The translations under genes were made by a program, and so were the position numbers. A stretch of 64,000 bases of DNA, taken from positions 7,933,845-7,997,844 of the forward strand of contig JAQFVV010000027.1 of NCBI GenBank assembly GCA_028023455.1, in the 5' to 3' direction. The notes below the pieces were generated by a model. The model made no database searches and had not been told where the DNA came from. It worked only from the letters and a program-made list of their open reading frames with translations. Of the stretch, positions 35,667 to 46,764 are shown piece by piece. The stretch comes from Epiperipatus broadwayi (Eukaryota > Onychophora > Udeonychophora > Euonychophora > Peripatidae). How positions within the stretch are numbered: position 1 is the first letter of the stretch; every line of letters begins with the position of its first letter.

Positions 35667-35796
35667 GATTATTCCAGTTCAAGCAGCTGTCTTGGTTTCA
35701 TAGATTTCAGGCAAGCAACTGTCCTTTCCACATTTAAGGCTATGAATTTCAACACAAAGAAGTGGGTCATTTTTCTCCATGTGAATTCAAACCCCT
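35667..35796 (+). other. Candidate 130-nt exon
   Basis: The acceptor TCTCTCTTCTGTCTAG (ending 35666) and donor CCCT|GTAAGG (35796/35797) bracket a stretch open in the phase that continues the 72-nt candidate upstream. No family recognised; it could equally be non-coding RNA or chance. Confidence 0.2.
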
Positions 35797-35799
35797 GTA

Positions 35800-37820
35800 A
35801 GGAAAATAGTAGGCTCCTGGATCTACTGTCCTACCTTCAGCTATATTAGTTCATGGTAGATATTCTGCCAACTCTCTGATACAGCCAGAAACAAATTGCA
35901 GCTATTTATTTTGGTCAGTTAATTGCTGCCACTTGTTCAAAAAATTTTACTAACCAAACTGTTCTGCTCAGCTCTTACAAAAAACGACAATCCAGACTGC
36001 AGCTGATATTTTTATCAGCCCTCTTATAGAATCATCTAAAGTGATAACAACATGTTGATTGAAAACAGAGGGTTTTTTTATTTCTCTAATCCCTTTTGAA
36101 AACAAGCTTGAAATTTTTATCAAAGTGTGATTGGAAAAACTTGATTCCAATTAACTTTAATCCTTTGGAATTTGTCCAAAGATGTGATCTATATACATGT
36201 TTTTACTCTCTTCAAATTTAATTAAAAGCTACTTTTTGGAATTTTTATCAGTTTAATTAATTAAAAAGATTTCAAAATACCATACTTGTTTTTAAATTTC
36301 AAAATCAGAATAATAATACAATATTTATATTTATTCAGACCTTTTTAAAAGTTTAATTTATAATAAAATTTTATTTTAAATCAGAGTTATTTAACCCTTT
36401 ACGGTCATTATTATTCCGAGAAATGTAGAAAAATATCTATAAAAATTTGTCTGTGTTTATTTCTACTTTATATATATATATATGCACACACACTATATTA
36501 TTGTGTGATATGAAACCCAACTGGTTACAATATATATATATATAGCAAGAGAGATCATTAACTCCTGAATATTTCTATGCTGATTGCATGTGTTGATGTC
36601 ATATAATATTTATCAATTTCTTAAAAAATGGCATTGGTAAATCTTTTATTTGCAGATAGTTTCAGGTATTGAGGAATCAATAAATAAATCATACTCTTAA
36701 TTAAAAGTAATCTTCTAATATTCTTTTCACTTGGAAACTCCTGCACCCAAAGATTCAGAAGTTCAGTCAATACTTTCTTAATACAGATATAAATTTGCTA
36801 TTAGTGGACAAAGAATGTAAAAAATTTGGAGAATACATGGGATGAAAAACAGAATGCATTACTTTCAACTGCTTTCCGGAAATCATATCTTTATTTAAAA
36901 AGTCATTCAAATTTAATTCTGCTTGTATATGCTGAGAAGAGATACTTTAATATATGAGTAATGATGATCATTTTTTGAATCAATGGCATTACTATCTTCA
37001 AATTTCTAATTTTGATGTGAATTCCTTCACATTCTGTTCACATGATTTGTTGGCTATAAGATTTAAAAAGCAATTGTTTTCAGAAATGTCATAAAAATTG
37101 AACTATAAAAATTCTGCATTCATTAACTAAATCCATGTTAAAATATGCCTCATGTGACAAAATAAGAATAATTTCAATAAAATATTGATGTGGTTCCAAC
37201 CTAATAGAAGGCAAAATTTAGGCCTGCATATAGTGTTATGTCTTCTGGCTTGGTTGAAATCCTTAAGTTCCATCACTTTTTTAAGTACTTATCTTGCATA
37301 TATTTGATCCAAGGTTTTTTTTGTTTGTTTTAATTAAGAAAAGATTTGGTTCACCTTGAAAGTGAAATGACTACTGAATTTTAAAGTTAATTAATGGCTG
37401 GGAATTACATTTAAGATTAGATTTTTAAAGTTTAATCACTGCTCAAAGAAACTAATAAATATAGAAATAAATATTGGTTCAACATTTTTGTACAGTTAGT
37501 CTAATTTAGATGTAAATTATTAATAACATCCAATTTTGATGAGTTTTCAGTAACTATATTGATAGGATTAGTATTACAAAGGATACTATGTGATTTTTTT
37601 TTTCTAAACATATACTGATTTCATTCATCCTCTTCCACTATCCAAAGAATATTCAAAATATTAGTAAGTCAAGGTACTATTATTCTTGTTAACACATTAT
37701 ATGCTACCCAAATATATAAATACAAACACATAGCCTTAAGTGCTATTATTAATACAATGATTAAGATAGCAATTAATAATCAAGTAATGTTTACTTCCTG
37801 TTTGTAGCTATAAACAAATG
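35800..37820. other. Non-coding stretch
   Basis: No gene or element recognised; TA and CA dinucleotide tracts near 36470-36545. Confidence 0.45.
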
Positions 37821-37828
37821 TCAAATAT

Positions 37829-37945
37829 ACTTAATAACTTTTCATTTCACCATATATATTTTTAATCACATGAATAAAGACATATGATATCTTTATTCAT
37901 GTGATTAAAATATGTGATAAAATGAAAAGTTATGAATATGTTTAA
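37829..37945. repeat. Palindrome with ~50-bp arms
   Basis: TTAATCACATGAATAAAGA (37862-37880) is mirrored by TCTTTATTCATGTGATTAA just after an ~10-bp spacer, and the arms extend out to AACTTTTCATTT and AAATGAAAAGTT. It is probably a small foldback element. Confidence 0.85.
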
Positions 37946-38309
37946 GATATTACATGTAGAAAAAAAAAGTTAATAGTATTGAATTAAATACTCTATTAGG
38001 TAGGGCTTAATACTAACAGAAATGTTAATATTTAGAAATATGAAAGTGTATATCTTGATTAAAATGATACAATTTCTAGCCTAATAAACAATTAATAATA
38101 ATCATGAAGGTATTTATTTATCTGGAGAAAAGGTCATAATTGTGAGAACTGTATAAAAAAAAAATTTGGCAACTGTAGAATAAACAAAAGTTAAAAAAAA
38201 TAAATAAACAATGATTTCTTTTATATAATAGAGTAAAAAAAAATCTATATATATTACTTCTATTAGTAGTAACTTATATTCCTACATATTCACTGTATAT
38301 TGTTCCACT

Positions 38310-38555
38310 AAACATCACATGATCACTATCTCTTATACTAGCACATAATTGTTAATAAACGAGGCAAAACTCTCCATACAGTAGTGCCACCCTGTGCCAA
38401 CCAGAGTAATCAATGGATGCCACGAGCCAGAAACTAGTCTGGGGATATTGGATGAGTAGGCACTAGATAGGGATTTTATGCACAAGCCTTCTGGCATCCA
38501 TTGATTACTCTGGTTGGTACAGGGTGGCACTACTGTATGGAGAGTTTTGCCTTGT
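38310..38555. mobile_element. Copy 2 of the GGCAAAACTC foldback family, palindromic
   Basis: Arms 38362-38423 (GAGGCAAAACTCTCCATACA ... AATCAATGGATGCCA) and 38491-38554 are near-perfect inverted complements around a central spacer, in which ACTAGTCTGGGGATATTGGA is also found in copy 3. CATCACATGATCACTAT upstream (about 38315) is shared with copy 3. A 97-codon ORF across it is a by-product. Confidence 0.8.
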
Positions 38556-38559
38556 ATAT

Positions 38560-40195
38560 TATTCCATAAATTTAAACATAAAACAGGAACTAACCCATCA
38601 TAGAACAACAACAATGGTCTCTCCAACAGTCCCTAATAAAGAGGATCAGCGATGCTAGACCTGCCAATTGACAGATTATAACAGTTTGAGTGGTTTTTTC
38701 ATCTATTTCTAGCTAAGAATACTTTGATCACATACCTATTTTTTTATATAATGCAAATATATATGCATAGGATGTCATCATATCACAGACTATTCTTATT
38801 CAAATATATTACTCAGAATTAGTTTCAAGGAGAATCATAAAGAATCATTTTAATAAATTTGCAAATACAATTTTTAATTTTCATTTATCATGCATCAAAT
38901 TACAAAAACTACTCAAAGTAGTTAAAGTAAAATGAAAAATTTTAGATAACAATCTAACTAAAAAAATATAAAAACATTAGAAAATTAAAAACAATAATAA
39001 AAAAGAAAGGATTAGTATGAAGTTAAAATGAAAGCAATAGTAACTATCGAGTTTAAAATGATAAATTATAGTTGGTACTACTATAGAAAAAATGTAATGG
39101 AAATAGTAATAGGCATTAAGAATAAAAAAAAATTATAATGTAATGGTAAAAACATCAACAATGCGAAATTTAACTAGTAATTCATAAAATAATCAAGAAT
39201 ATATAAGAATAAGATAATCAGTTAATTGTAAAAATCATAGGAATTAATTAGAATGAGTAGTGTTAAATAGTAAGTATCTTCATTGATTCTAATGGTGAAT
39301 TTTTTTTCTTATTAAAAATTTGATCAACTACTGAAAAGCTAGTTCTTTACGGATGACATCTAACCAACTTGTCAAATATTTTAATCCAGTAATTATTATG
39401 TTTATTTTTCATTTCATCATTTTATTTCATAATTTTAATTTGACACAATAATTTTCATTCTAAATTTGTTACATTAAACCTTTTGTCGAATTGATTGCTG
39501 TCTTCAATAACTGCTACATCAGCAGCAAAGATGATGCAAGTGATTTTCCAAATCTCTCAATGTTAATTCCCATACTCTTTTCTCAACAAAATATCTTCAA
39601 CAAACAACGATATACCACTGTAGGACAAAAGCGTTTTAACATTTCTCTCAGAGATCTATTGCGAATTCTTTTCTTCCATAATGATTCAAGCATCTTTATG
39701 GAGGATACTTCTCATATTTGGTATCAAAGATAAAGTCTATTTCATTGATTAACTTTTCTCCTGATTATGTTTAAGTTCTTTCTATTTTACCCATTAATCT
39801 AATAAAGCATAATTATCTGTCCTTTGACATTTATTTTTATTATCTACACTACTTTTAGGCAATATAGAAATATTAATATATTGATTGTCAAGCATAACCA
39901 CTTCCTTGACATCCATTATCTGTCCACAATATGTATACTTAAATTTATAATTAAAATGTATTTATGATAAATAAAGCAAAAAAAAAAAAAAATACAAATA
40001 ATTCACAAAGGCCAAACTACGTTATATTATGTAAACTTTTCTACAAACCAAATTTTAAGTTATTTTGCTAATTAGATTTTCTACATACATAAATCATAGC
40101 CATATACATACACATGGCAGCCACTCATAAACAAATATAACCATTCCAAACCCCAAGAAAGAGAAGAAAAAAACTATTCTGCCGATGATTTTTGT
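38560..40195. other. Non-coding stretch
   Basis: An AT-rich run from 38700 to 39460. Part of 39490-39735 reads on the minus strand like a decayed RT (ADVAVIEDS), but this is too weak to call. No host gene seen. Confidence 0.35.
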
Positions 40196-40751
40196 GATAT
40201 TAAATAAATCAGCCTGTGAACCATATATAACATGCAGGTCCATTTTTTCTGTTTAAGAGATATTTTGCTATAATGTTTTCTAACTTTTTCTGCTGAAAAC
40301 TTTTCTTTCTAAAATATTTCAATACCATATCTAAAATTAGCTTTCTAATGTATTCTATTCTCTGGCATATCTTCCCAACAGAAATAATCAACATGCACTT
40401 CATTAAAGCTTCTTTGAGATAGTCCTTCTAACATAAATATGATATATATCTCCTATGAAACTCATGCTCAAATTCACCATAGAACATTTTTTTTAGGAAG
40501 TCTTATACTGTTCACTCATTTTATATGTCTAATCAATGAAGATGTGATTTTACAATTTGTGGATTTTATAGTATTATATCTAGGAATTTGACAAATATTG
40601 ATTGGATTAATGATCTTGCCATTATACTTTTAAAATTTTATGAAGCACCTTAAAAGAAACTTTTCTAATGCTTTTATGTTGTATCAGTGTAAGTTCTATT
40701 CAATAAATTAGATAATATAACATAATATACAATTAATTTAGATCCTGTCTT

Positions 40752-40945
40752 TTAAGCCAGTAAACATCACATGATCACCATTTCTTATGCTTGCTTATAA
40801 CTGTTGTTAAAATAGGCAAAAACTCACTATACGTATTGCCACACACAGCAAGCTAGAGTAATCAATGGATGTCAGAAGGCTTGTGCATAAAATCCCCAGC
40901 TAGTGCCTACTCATCCAATATCCCCAGACTAGTTTCTGGTTTGTG
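40752..40945. mobile_element. Copy 3 of the GGCAAAACTC foldback family
   Basis: Contains CAGTAAACATCACATGATCA, AATAGGCAAAAACTCACTAT, ATTGCCACACACAGCAAGCT, ATGGATGTCAGAAGGCTTGT and CTCATCCAATATCCCCAGAC, the fullest copy. It separates the LINE RT from its tail, so it inserted later. Confidence 0.8.
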
Positions 40946-41524
40946 GCCTTCATCCTATCTTTTAACTTGTTACAAGCAATAGCAGCACACTGCTGTGCTG
41001 TATCTCAATGTCATCCTTCTACTTTAAAGTTATTAAGATATTTAAATTAGTTTTCATTCTCAAGTTGATAACTATCCAAGCTAAATTTTGCTGAAAACTT
41101 TTTTCCCATCATTAATTGATAAAGAACTTTTTTTTTTTTGAACTTTAATTATTAAACCAAACTATTCATATGTTGAATTTAAAACAAGTATTTTCTGTAG
41201 ATAGTCTTATGAACTTGTAAAAAATAGCATAATCATCAGCATACAGTAAATCCAGAATTCAAAAAGATTGACTTCTTTTTCTTGAATTTTAATAAATTCA
41301 AATTAAAAATTCCATCAGCAAACCTGTATCGCATTTTGATTCCTGTTTCATTAAATAGTCTATAAACAATTCCAAAGATAACTATCACAAAAAATTGAAA
41401 ATAATCTTGGAATAATTTACACATCCTTGTTTAAAACCAATTTTCATTTTAGATGCTTCAGATTTTCCACCTGTAGTAACGATATTTCTTCTCATTCCAT
41501 GTTTTATAACATTAATAAACTATA

Positions 41525-41609
41525 TTAAAACAGGCAAAACTCACTATATGTATTGCCACTCATAGCAAGCTAGAGTAATCAATGGTGATCATGTGATGTT
41601 TATTGGCTT
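41525..41609. mobile_element. Copy 4 of the GGCAAAACTC foldback family, short
   Basis: AACAGGCAAAACTCACTATA to AGAGTAATCAATGG, then TGATCATGTGATGTTTATTG, the inverse of the start of copy 3. It is thus a deletion form holding both ends. It interrupts the RT of the minus-strand LINE. Confidence 0.8.
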
Positions 41610-43509
41610 AAAATTAATAAACTTTGGTGGGAACCAATTAATTTCAAATAATGCCATATACCTGTTCAATTAATTAAGTCAAATACCTTGATCAAATCAA
41701 TAAAAGCAATATATAAATCATTCTGACACCTTTCTTGCATTTATCTGGCAACAAAAATAATGTCTACAGTGCTTCTTGATTCTCTACAACTACAGTGAAT
41801 CTCTAGTGACTATTTATCTGTGATTGTAAGCAACCTATTCAATAAAATTATTGAAAATACCTTTGCTATAATGGATAGTATAGATATTTTACAATAATTA
41901 CTACAGTCTTGTATGCAGTACAATTTGATGAATTCACATATTACTAAAAAAATTCCAATATTTTGAACCTGTATACACCACTATATTTTAAAACTTCTCC
42001 AAGTATTTCATTAGGATCTGCAGTCTTTGTGTTTTCTATTAAGGTAATGGGATATTTCTAAATGAGTAGATAAAATGGATATATTATTAAAAACCATTAT
42101 CTCAATTCTTATATCATTATTTAAAGATGATCAAAATAATTCCTTCTATCTATTTCAAAATATCATTGTCATCATATAAGAAAGTGTCATTGCCGTATTC
42201 AATGGGATTGTGATATCATTTTTCAAGTTCATATATTGCTTTTAGTGCATCGAAAAAGATCTAAAATAATCATGATCAGTGAATATCTGTATCAGTTGCA
42301 GTTTTAATTCACCAATAATTTTTAAATGTTCTTATCAGCTGCTGAACTTCTGCATTTAAATCTTTATATCTATTACAAAGTTCCCCATTTAAATTTATTA
42401 TTTCTCTTAATCAAATCAAAAATAATAAAATCATTATTGAAAAAACCTAGTCATGATTCAAATTTTTAATGAGCCCAAAAATAGACTTACTTGTATCCAT
42501 AACATACTCCCTTAAGAGAATTCTATGATTCAGTAACATGACAATACTGGATGTTCAAAATAGCAATTTAAATGTTTAAAAACTCTTAAAAATTAATATG
42601 TATAGTGGATACTTCTAAAAAAGACTATCAATTTTCTTATGCAAATGATTGGAATAAAACCTATTTTTAATGCAACTAACATTTTAATCTTCATTCATAC
42701 TAATCTATGATCTAGACAATAATCTGCATTTGCAAGTGCTCACGTAATATAAACTTCTCTTGTTTTCTAATTCCTAACTATAACATAATCTATAAATGTC
42801 ATTGTTTTGAATATCGATGTATCCATGTTCTTTTACAGCAAATTTTCTGCCTAACCAAATAAGTCCCTACTTTTGTGCAAAAATTTAACAACGGACCATT
42901 TAAATTCACAGTACCAATAACACTATTTACAACAACTTTTGGTCAAAGACTACTATTTGTATCATTATGTGCATTAAAGTCTCTATGAGAAAAAAATTGA
43001 TCTTTTAGTGATAATGCTGTAATAACGCTATCTAGTAAGATATAAAATCTTTCTCTGGTCTCTGTAAATCTAAATAAAATGAGCACTGATACCATTACAA
43101 GCCAACTTTTAATATCATTATCCTTACCTTTTTACCATGAGGAATTCTAACATCAAAATATCCTAAACTAGATTTTATATCAATTTCAACACCATGCATT
43201 CTCCATTGATCTGCTTTCCCCAAAAAAAACTTGTAGCTACCTATTTATGCTATTAAATATCCTTCCTCTGGATGATGAATTTTACTAAGAGTAGCTATAT
43301 CAACTTTACATCTCGGCAGTTGCTTCATGAGTATTTCCTCCATTCTGATCTTGAACAGTTTGTATCAAGTTCGCACATTCCATGTATCTATATTTTAAAA
43401 AATAGATTTAAAATATTAACCCTTAGTATTATCATTTCCTCCTACTTTACTGCTACAACTGATATTATTATTTCAATCCTTTTAATGATAATCCACAAGG
43501 CATGACAAC

Positions 43510-44840
43510 CTAACTAGACAATGTGAAAGAGGCCATTTTTAGATTTCTTCCGCTTCCATGGTATGTGGAGAACCCTTATATAAGGCTGCCTAAACATATT
43601 GCCAATTGAGATTCCTCTCTTGATCCAGTTCCAAATCAACTCGTAAATAATTTTACTGACTCAAGCAAAGATCACAACTAAAGACTACCAGCCTAATAAA
43701 CCTATCCCTATCATTGCTTTCTTAATTCTCAAGAATTTGGGTTAAAAAAATAAATAAAGAGAATTGGAGTCAGAAATGCTGTGCATATAGTTAAAGAATG
43801 AACATGTAATTGCACAAATACAAAATTCCATTGTCATAATTAGTACAGATAGAAGACTAATGACATGAGATTCATGAATGAGCTCTACATTAATTTGACT
43901 GAAAAAAAAAGAGACAAAGAAATGATTATATCAGAAGTAGCATCTAGCTATGATATACCAATATCCTATTCTATGCAGAAAACACTCTTGGTTGGGCATT
44001 GTTTATTATTGACAGTTAATCTTTATATCTGAAGGTAGTTCAACAATCTGCTACTTGTGGAACCTGCCGATTGCTTGAGCATAGCATCTGGCAATAAATT
44101 ATTTATACTAGTATATTCTTTACCTGTTGATAGAGCCAACTTCCTCATACTAATATAGCAAAAAAACTAATAGAACATTTCTTTTTTTTAAAAAAAAAAA
44201 AAAATCAAAAAACATGAATAAATATTTGGAAAAAATGAAAATATAATTTATTTACAAAGCAAACCTGAAAACAATATTTGATAAACAATATTTCATGAAA
44301 TTTTATTAATGATGAAGAGCAAACATCAATGTTGGCAAAGTAAAAATGTCATGAAAATAATATATATTTGAAAATATGAAATAATATAATTTATTTAGAA
44401 AACAAATCTTAATACCAATGGATTCAGGTATCTACATTTCATTTTTCCTTTAATTGATTCTTCAAAACTGCAAGACAATATCATGAAACAATAATGGAAT
44501 AATTAATTATTAATTTAAGATTCAATCTACTTTACATTCAAAAAATACAGGTATGTAAATAGTTAAAAAAAACACAACAGAAAAGATAAAAATAAAACAT
44601 TTCCGCACTTTACAATAAATCCTTTTTTTTAGATTTTATAAATTAATGTAAAAAAGATACACTTTGGGTTCTTCATTTATATTGTTTTATCATTTTTTTA
44701 GTTTTTTTAAAAATATATATTTTTAAAAAATCAATTTTCAAAAAAAAACTTGCAAGTGACCATATTTTTTTTCTTTCTCTCTCGCCCCCTTTCTCTCAAA
44801 ACCATATAATTATATAAATTGATAAACTTTTCTTAAACAA
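43510..44840. other. Non-coding stretch
   Basis: No gene or element recognised. Confidence 0.45.
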
Positions 44841-44844
44841 ATTG

Positions 44845-45043
44845 TAATTAAATTCTTAGCACTAGGAACACTAAATAAGAGAAGCTTCTGTGTAGATGTA
44901 TCTTAAAACGAGCTAAACATCTTCAATATCTTGATAAGCTTCAGTGTAGATATCTTAAAACATGAGCTAAGCACTTTCAATATCTTGGTTATACTGAAGC
45001 TCTTCTTGTTTAGTATTCCTAGAACTTAGAATTTAATTATAAA
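44845..45043. mobile_element. Foldback MITE, ~50-bp arms
   Basis: AATTCTTAGCACTAGGAACA with CTAAATAAGAGAAGCTTC at the left is mirrored by GAAGCTCTTCTTGTTTAGTA and TTCCTAGAACTTAGAATTTA at the right. The centre holds two direct copies of a GTGTAGAT-TATCTTAAAAC unit. No ORF. Confidence 0.75.
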
Positions 45044-45186
45044 ATCATATAAGTAATTGAAAAGACAAATAATACTAAAAGTTTGAAAGCAAATCTGTCG
45101 AGGGTTTTTAATTACACACTGAACTTATAATAAATTAATTTAATACATTGTACAGGCTTAAACCTGCATTTATATATGTAATATAT

Positions 45187-45266
45187 GCGGGTTCGAACTC
45201 AGACTTTCACACGACCCACTACTCTTAGTGCCATCTCATATTGCTGACCCACCTGATCACACACAT
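45187..45266 (-). mobile_element. Possible tRNA-derived SINE head
   Basis: On the minus strand GAGTTCGAACCCGC (45187-45200) is a good box B, and ATGGCACTAAGAGTAGTGGG (about 45218-45237) resembles box A. The spacing fits a tRNA-like promoter, but no intact cloverleaf was seen. Confidence 0.4.
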
Positions 45267-45269
45267 GTT

Positions 45270-46760
45270 GAAAAGATAAATAAATTAATTTGTAAGTTGG
45301 TATTACATGGTGGTTTACAAAAAATTCCTTCTTCAAACCTAAGAAAAAAATCTTAATTTTATAAATTAGTTATCACAGTATTATTTCATAATATCAACTT
45401 GCAGTGTTTAAAGAATCACTTAATAAAAAATGGGATGTGGATACCCGAGTTCGTCGGTATCTTAATAATTGTCTGGAAATTTGTAATTATATGTTAGACT
45501 ATTTCTTTCATCTAATTTTAATTGTTAGAATGTGTTTTTAGAAATACTGATACTTTATTTAAACTTCTCAAATATGTTCAACTGCTGTATATTGACCTAA
45601 GTGACTAATAATTGAATATATTTGCAACATTTAAATAGTTTGATTTTTTTTCTAAAAACATTTAACATTTAAAATTAGATGATGGAAATAGTACAACATA
45701 CATTACAATTGAAAATAATATATTTTATGAACAAACAATGATGAAAAATAAATATTTTCAATAAATATAATCAAGGCAAATATTTTGTAAGAAAATAAAG
45801 TTTAACAATGATGACAAACATTCATTTTTCATGGAATATTTGCCTAATTTGATTTATCATGAAATTTTGTATTGAGCCAAAATACATATAGAGAGTTTTG
45901 CCTGTTTTAATGTTTGTATTGATGACAATTATTGAAAATATTTCTTTTTCAATAACATTATTTGTTAAATATATTATTTTCAGATTTTTAAACATTATTT
46001 TCCTGTTTTTTGTTTTGGTCCTGATGCTATTTGTTGTCATTGCTACTAAAATTTCTCAGTGAATGTTTGCATTGATGATATTTATTGAAAATATTTATTT
46101 TTCACACATTGTTTGCTAAATACTTTGATTTCTGGTTTTTCTGAATGAATTATATTATTTTCATACTTTCAAGCAACTTATTTTCATGTTTTAATTATTG
46201 ACTTTTTACAAAAAAATATGAAACTTATCCACTACAATTTTTTTTGCTATAGTGATATGTAAATGGAGACTCCATCAATTCACGTTCTATTAGCACCTAA
46301 ATTATTTTATTAAAAATGTTTCTAAATGAAAATATAATTATTATAATATGCATGAAAATAAAAGCTATGAATATTCCTCATATTTAGCCTCAGGAAAAGA
46401 AAAATCCTTTGCTGTAATAAAAATACAAAAGGTAAAATGAAATCATGCCCTCGGGATTCATAGAAATATATCTTTCCTCTCTAGTAATGTAGACTGTTGT
46501 ACTAACATTGTACTTTTATTTTAATAGACAGCTGACTATCACTCATCTAATAATTCTACTTAAAATGAAATGTAATTATGATGGAATTTTTATTTTCTGG
46601 GTAATATTCATCAGATACTTAGTTAACAATTAATATTAGCTGGATATCTGGGTTGGCAATAGTGGTGTGAACATCACAGAGAAATATTCCAGCCATTATG
46701 CCAATAGGCCATACAAAAATACATTTAAAAAAAGGCACTAATATATTTTCTTACATACTA
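45270..46760. other. Non-coding stretch with a foldback-family end
   Basis: ATAGAGAGTTTTGCCTGTTT (45890-45909) matches one end of the GGCAAAACTC family on the minus strand. Otherwise no gene or element recognised. Confidence 0.4.
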
Positions 46761-46764
46761 CTTT

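Larger units (their letters stand above)
40204..43400 (-). pseudogene. Decayed APE-type LINE (second family), minus strand
   Basis: Reading from 43400 down, fragments appear in the correct order. First is an AP endonuclease: TWNVRTLYKL (about 43385), then VDIATLSKIHHPEEGYL, then DFNAH (about 42985). Next is an RT: SIIAKVFSIILLNRLL (about 41870), RSTVDIIFVAR and LYIAFIDLIKVFD (about 41690), IKMRYRFADGIFNLN (about 41330), and a YADD active site on the other frame (about 41245). Last is the C-terminal tail: EFEHEF, KDYLKEALMKC, KKLENIIAKYLLNRKNGPAC (about 40465-40220). Many stops and frameshifts are present. Two foldback copies (40752-40945, 41525-41609) interrupt it. The tail matches the plus-strand fragment at 15960-16570. 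Confidence 0.75.

Noticed and set aside
39490-39735. Further LINE reverse transcriptase on the minus strand
   Set aside because: One ADVAVIEDS-like word only; no flanking RT motifs in order.
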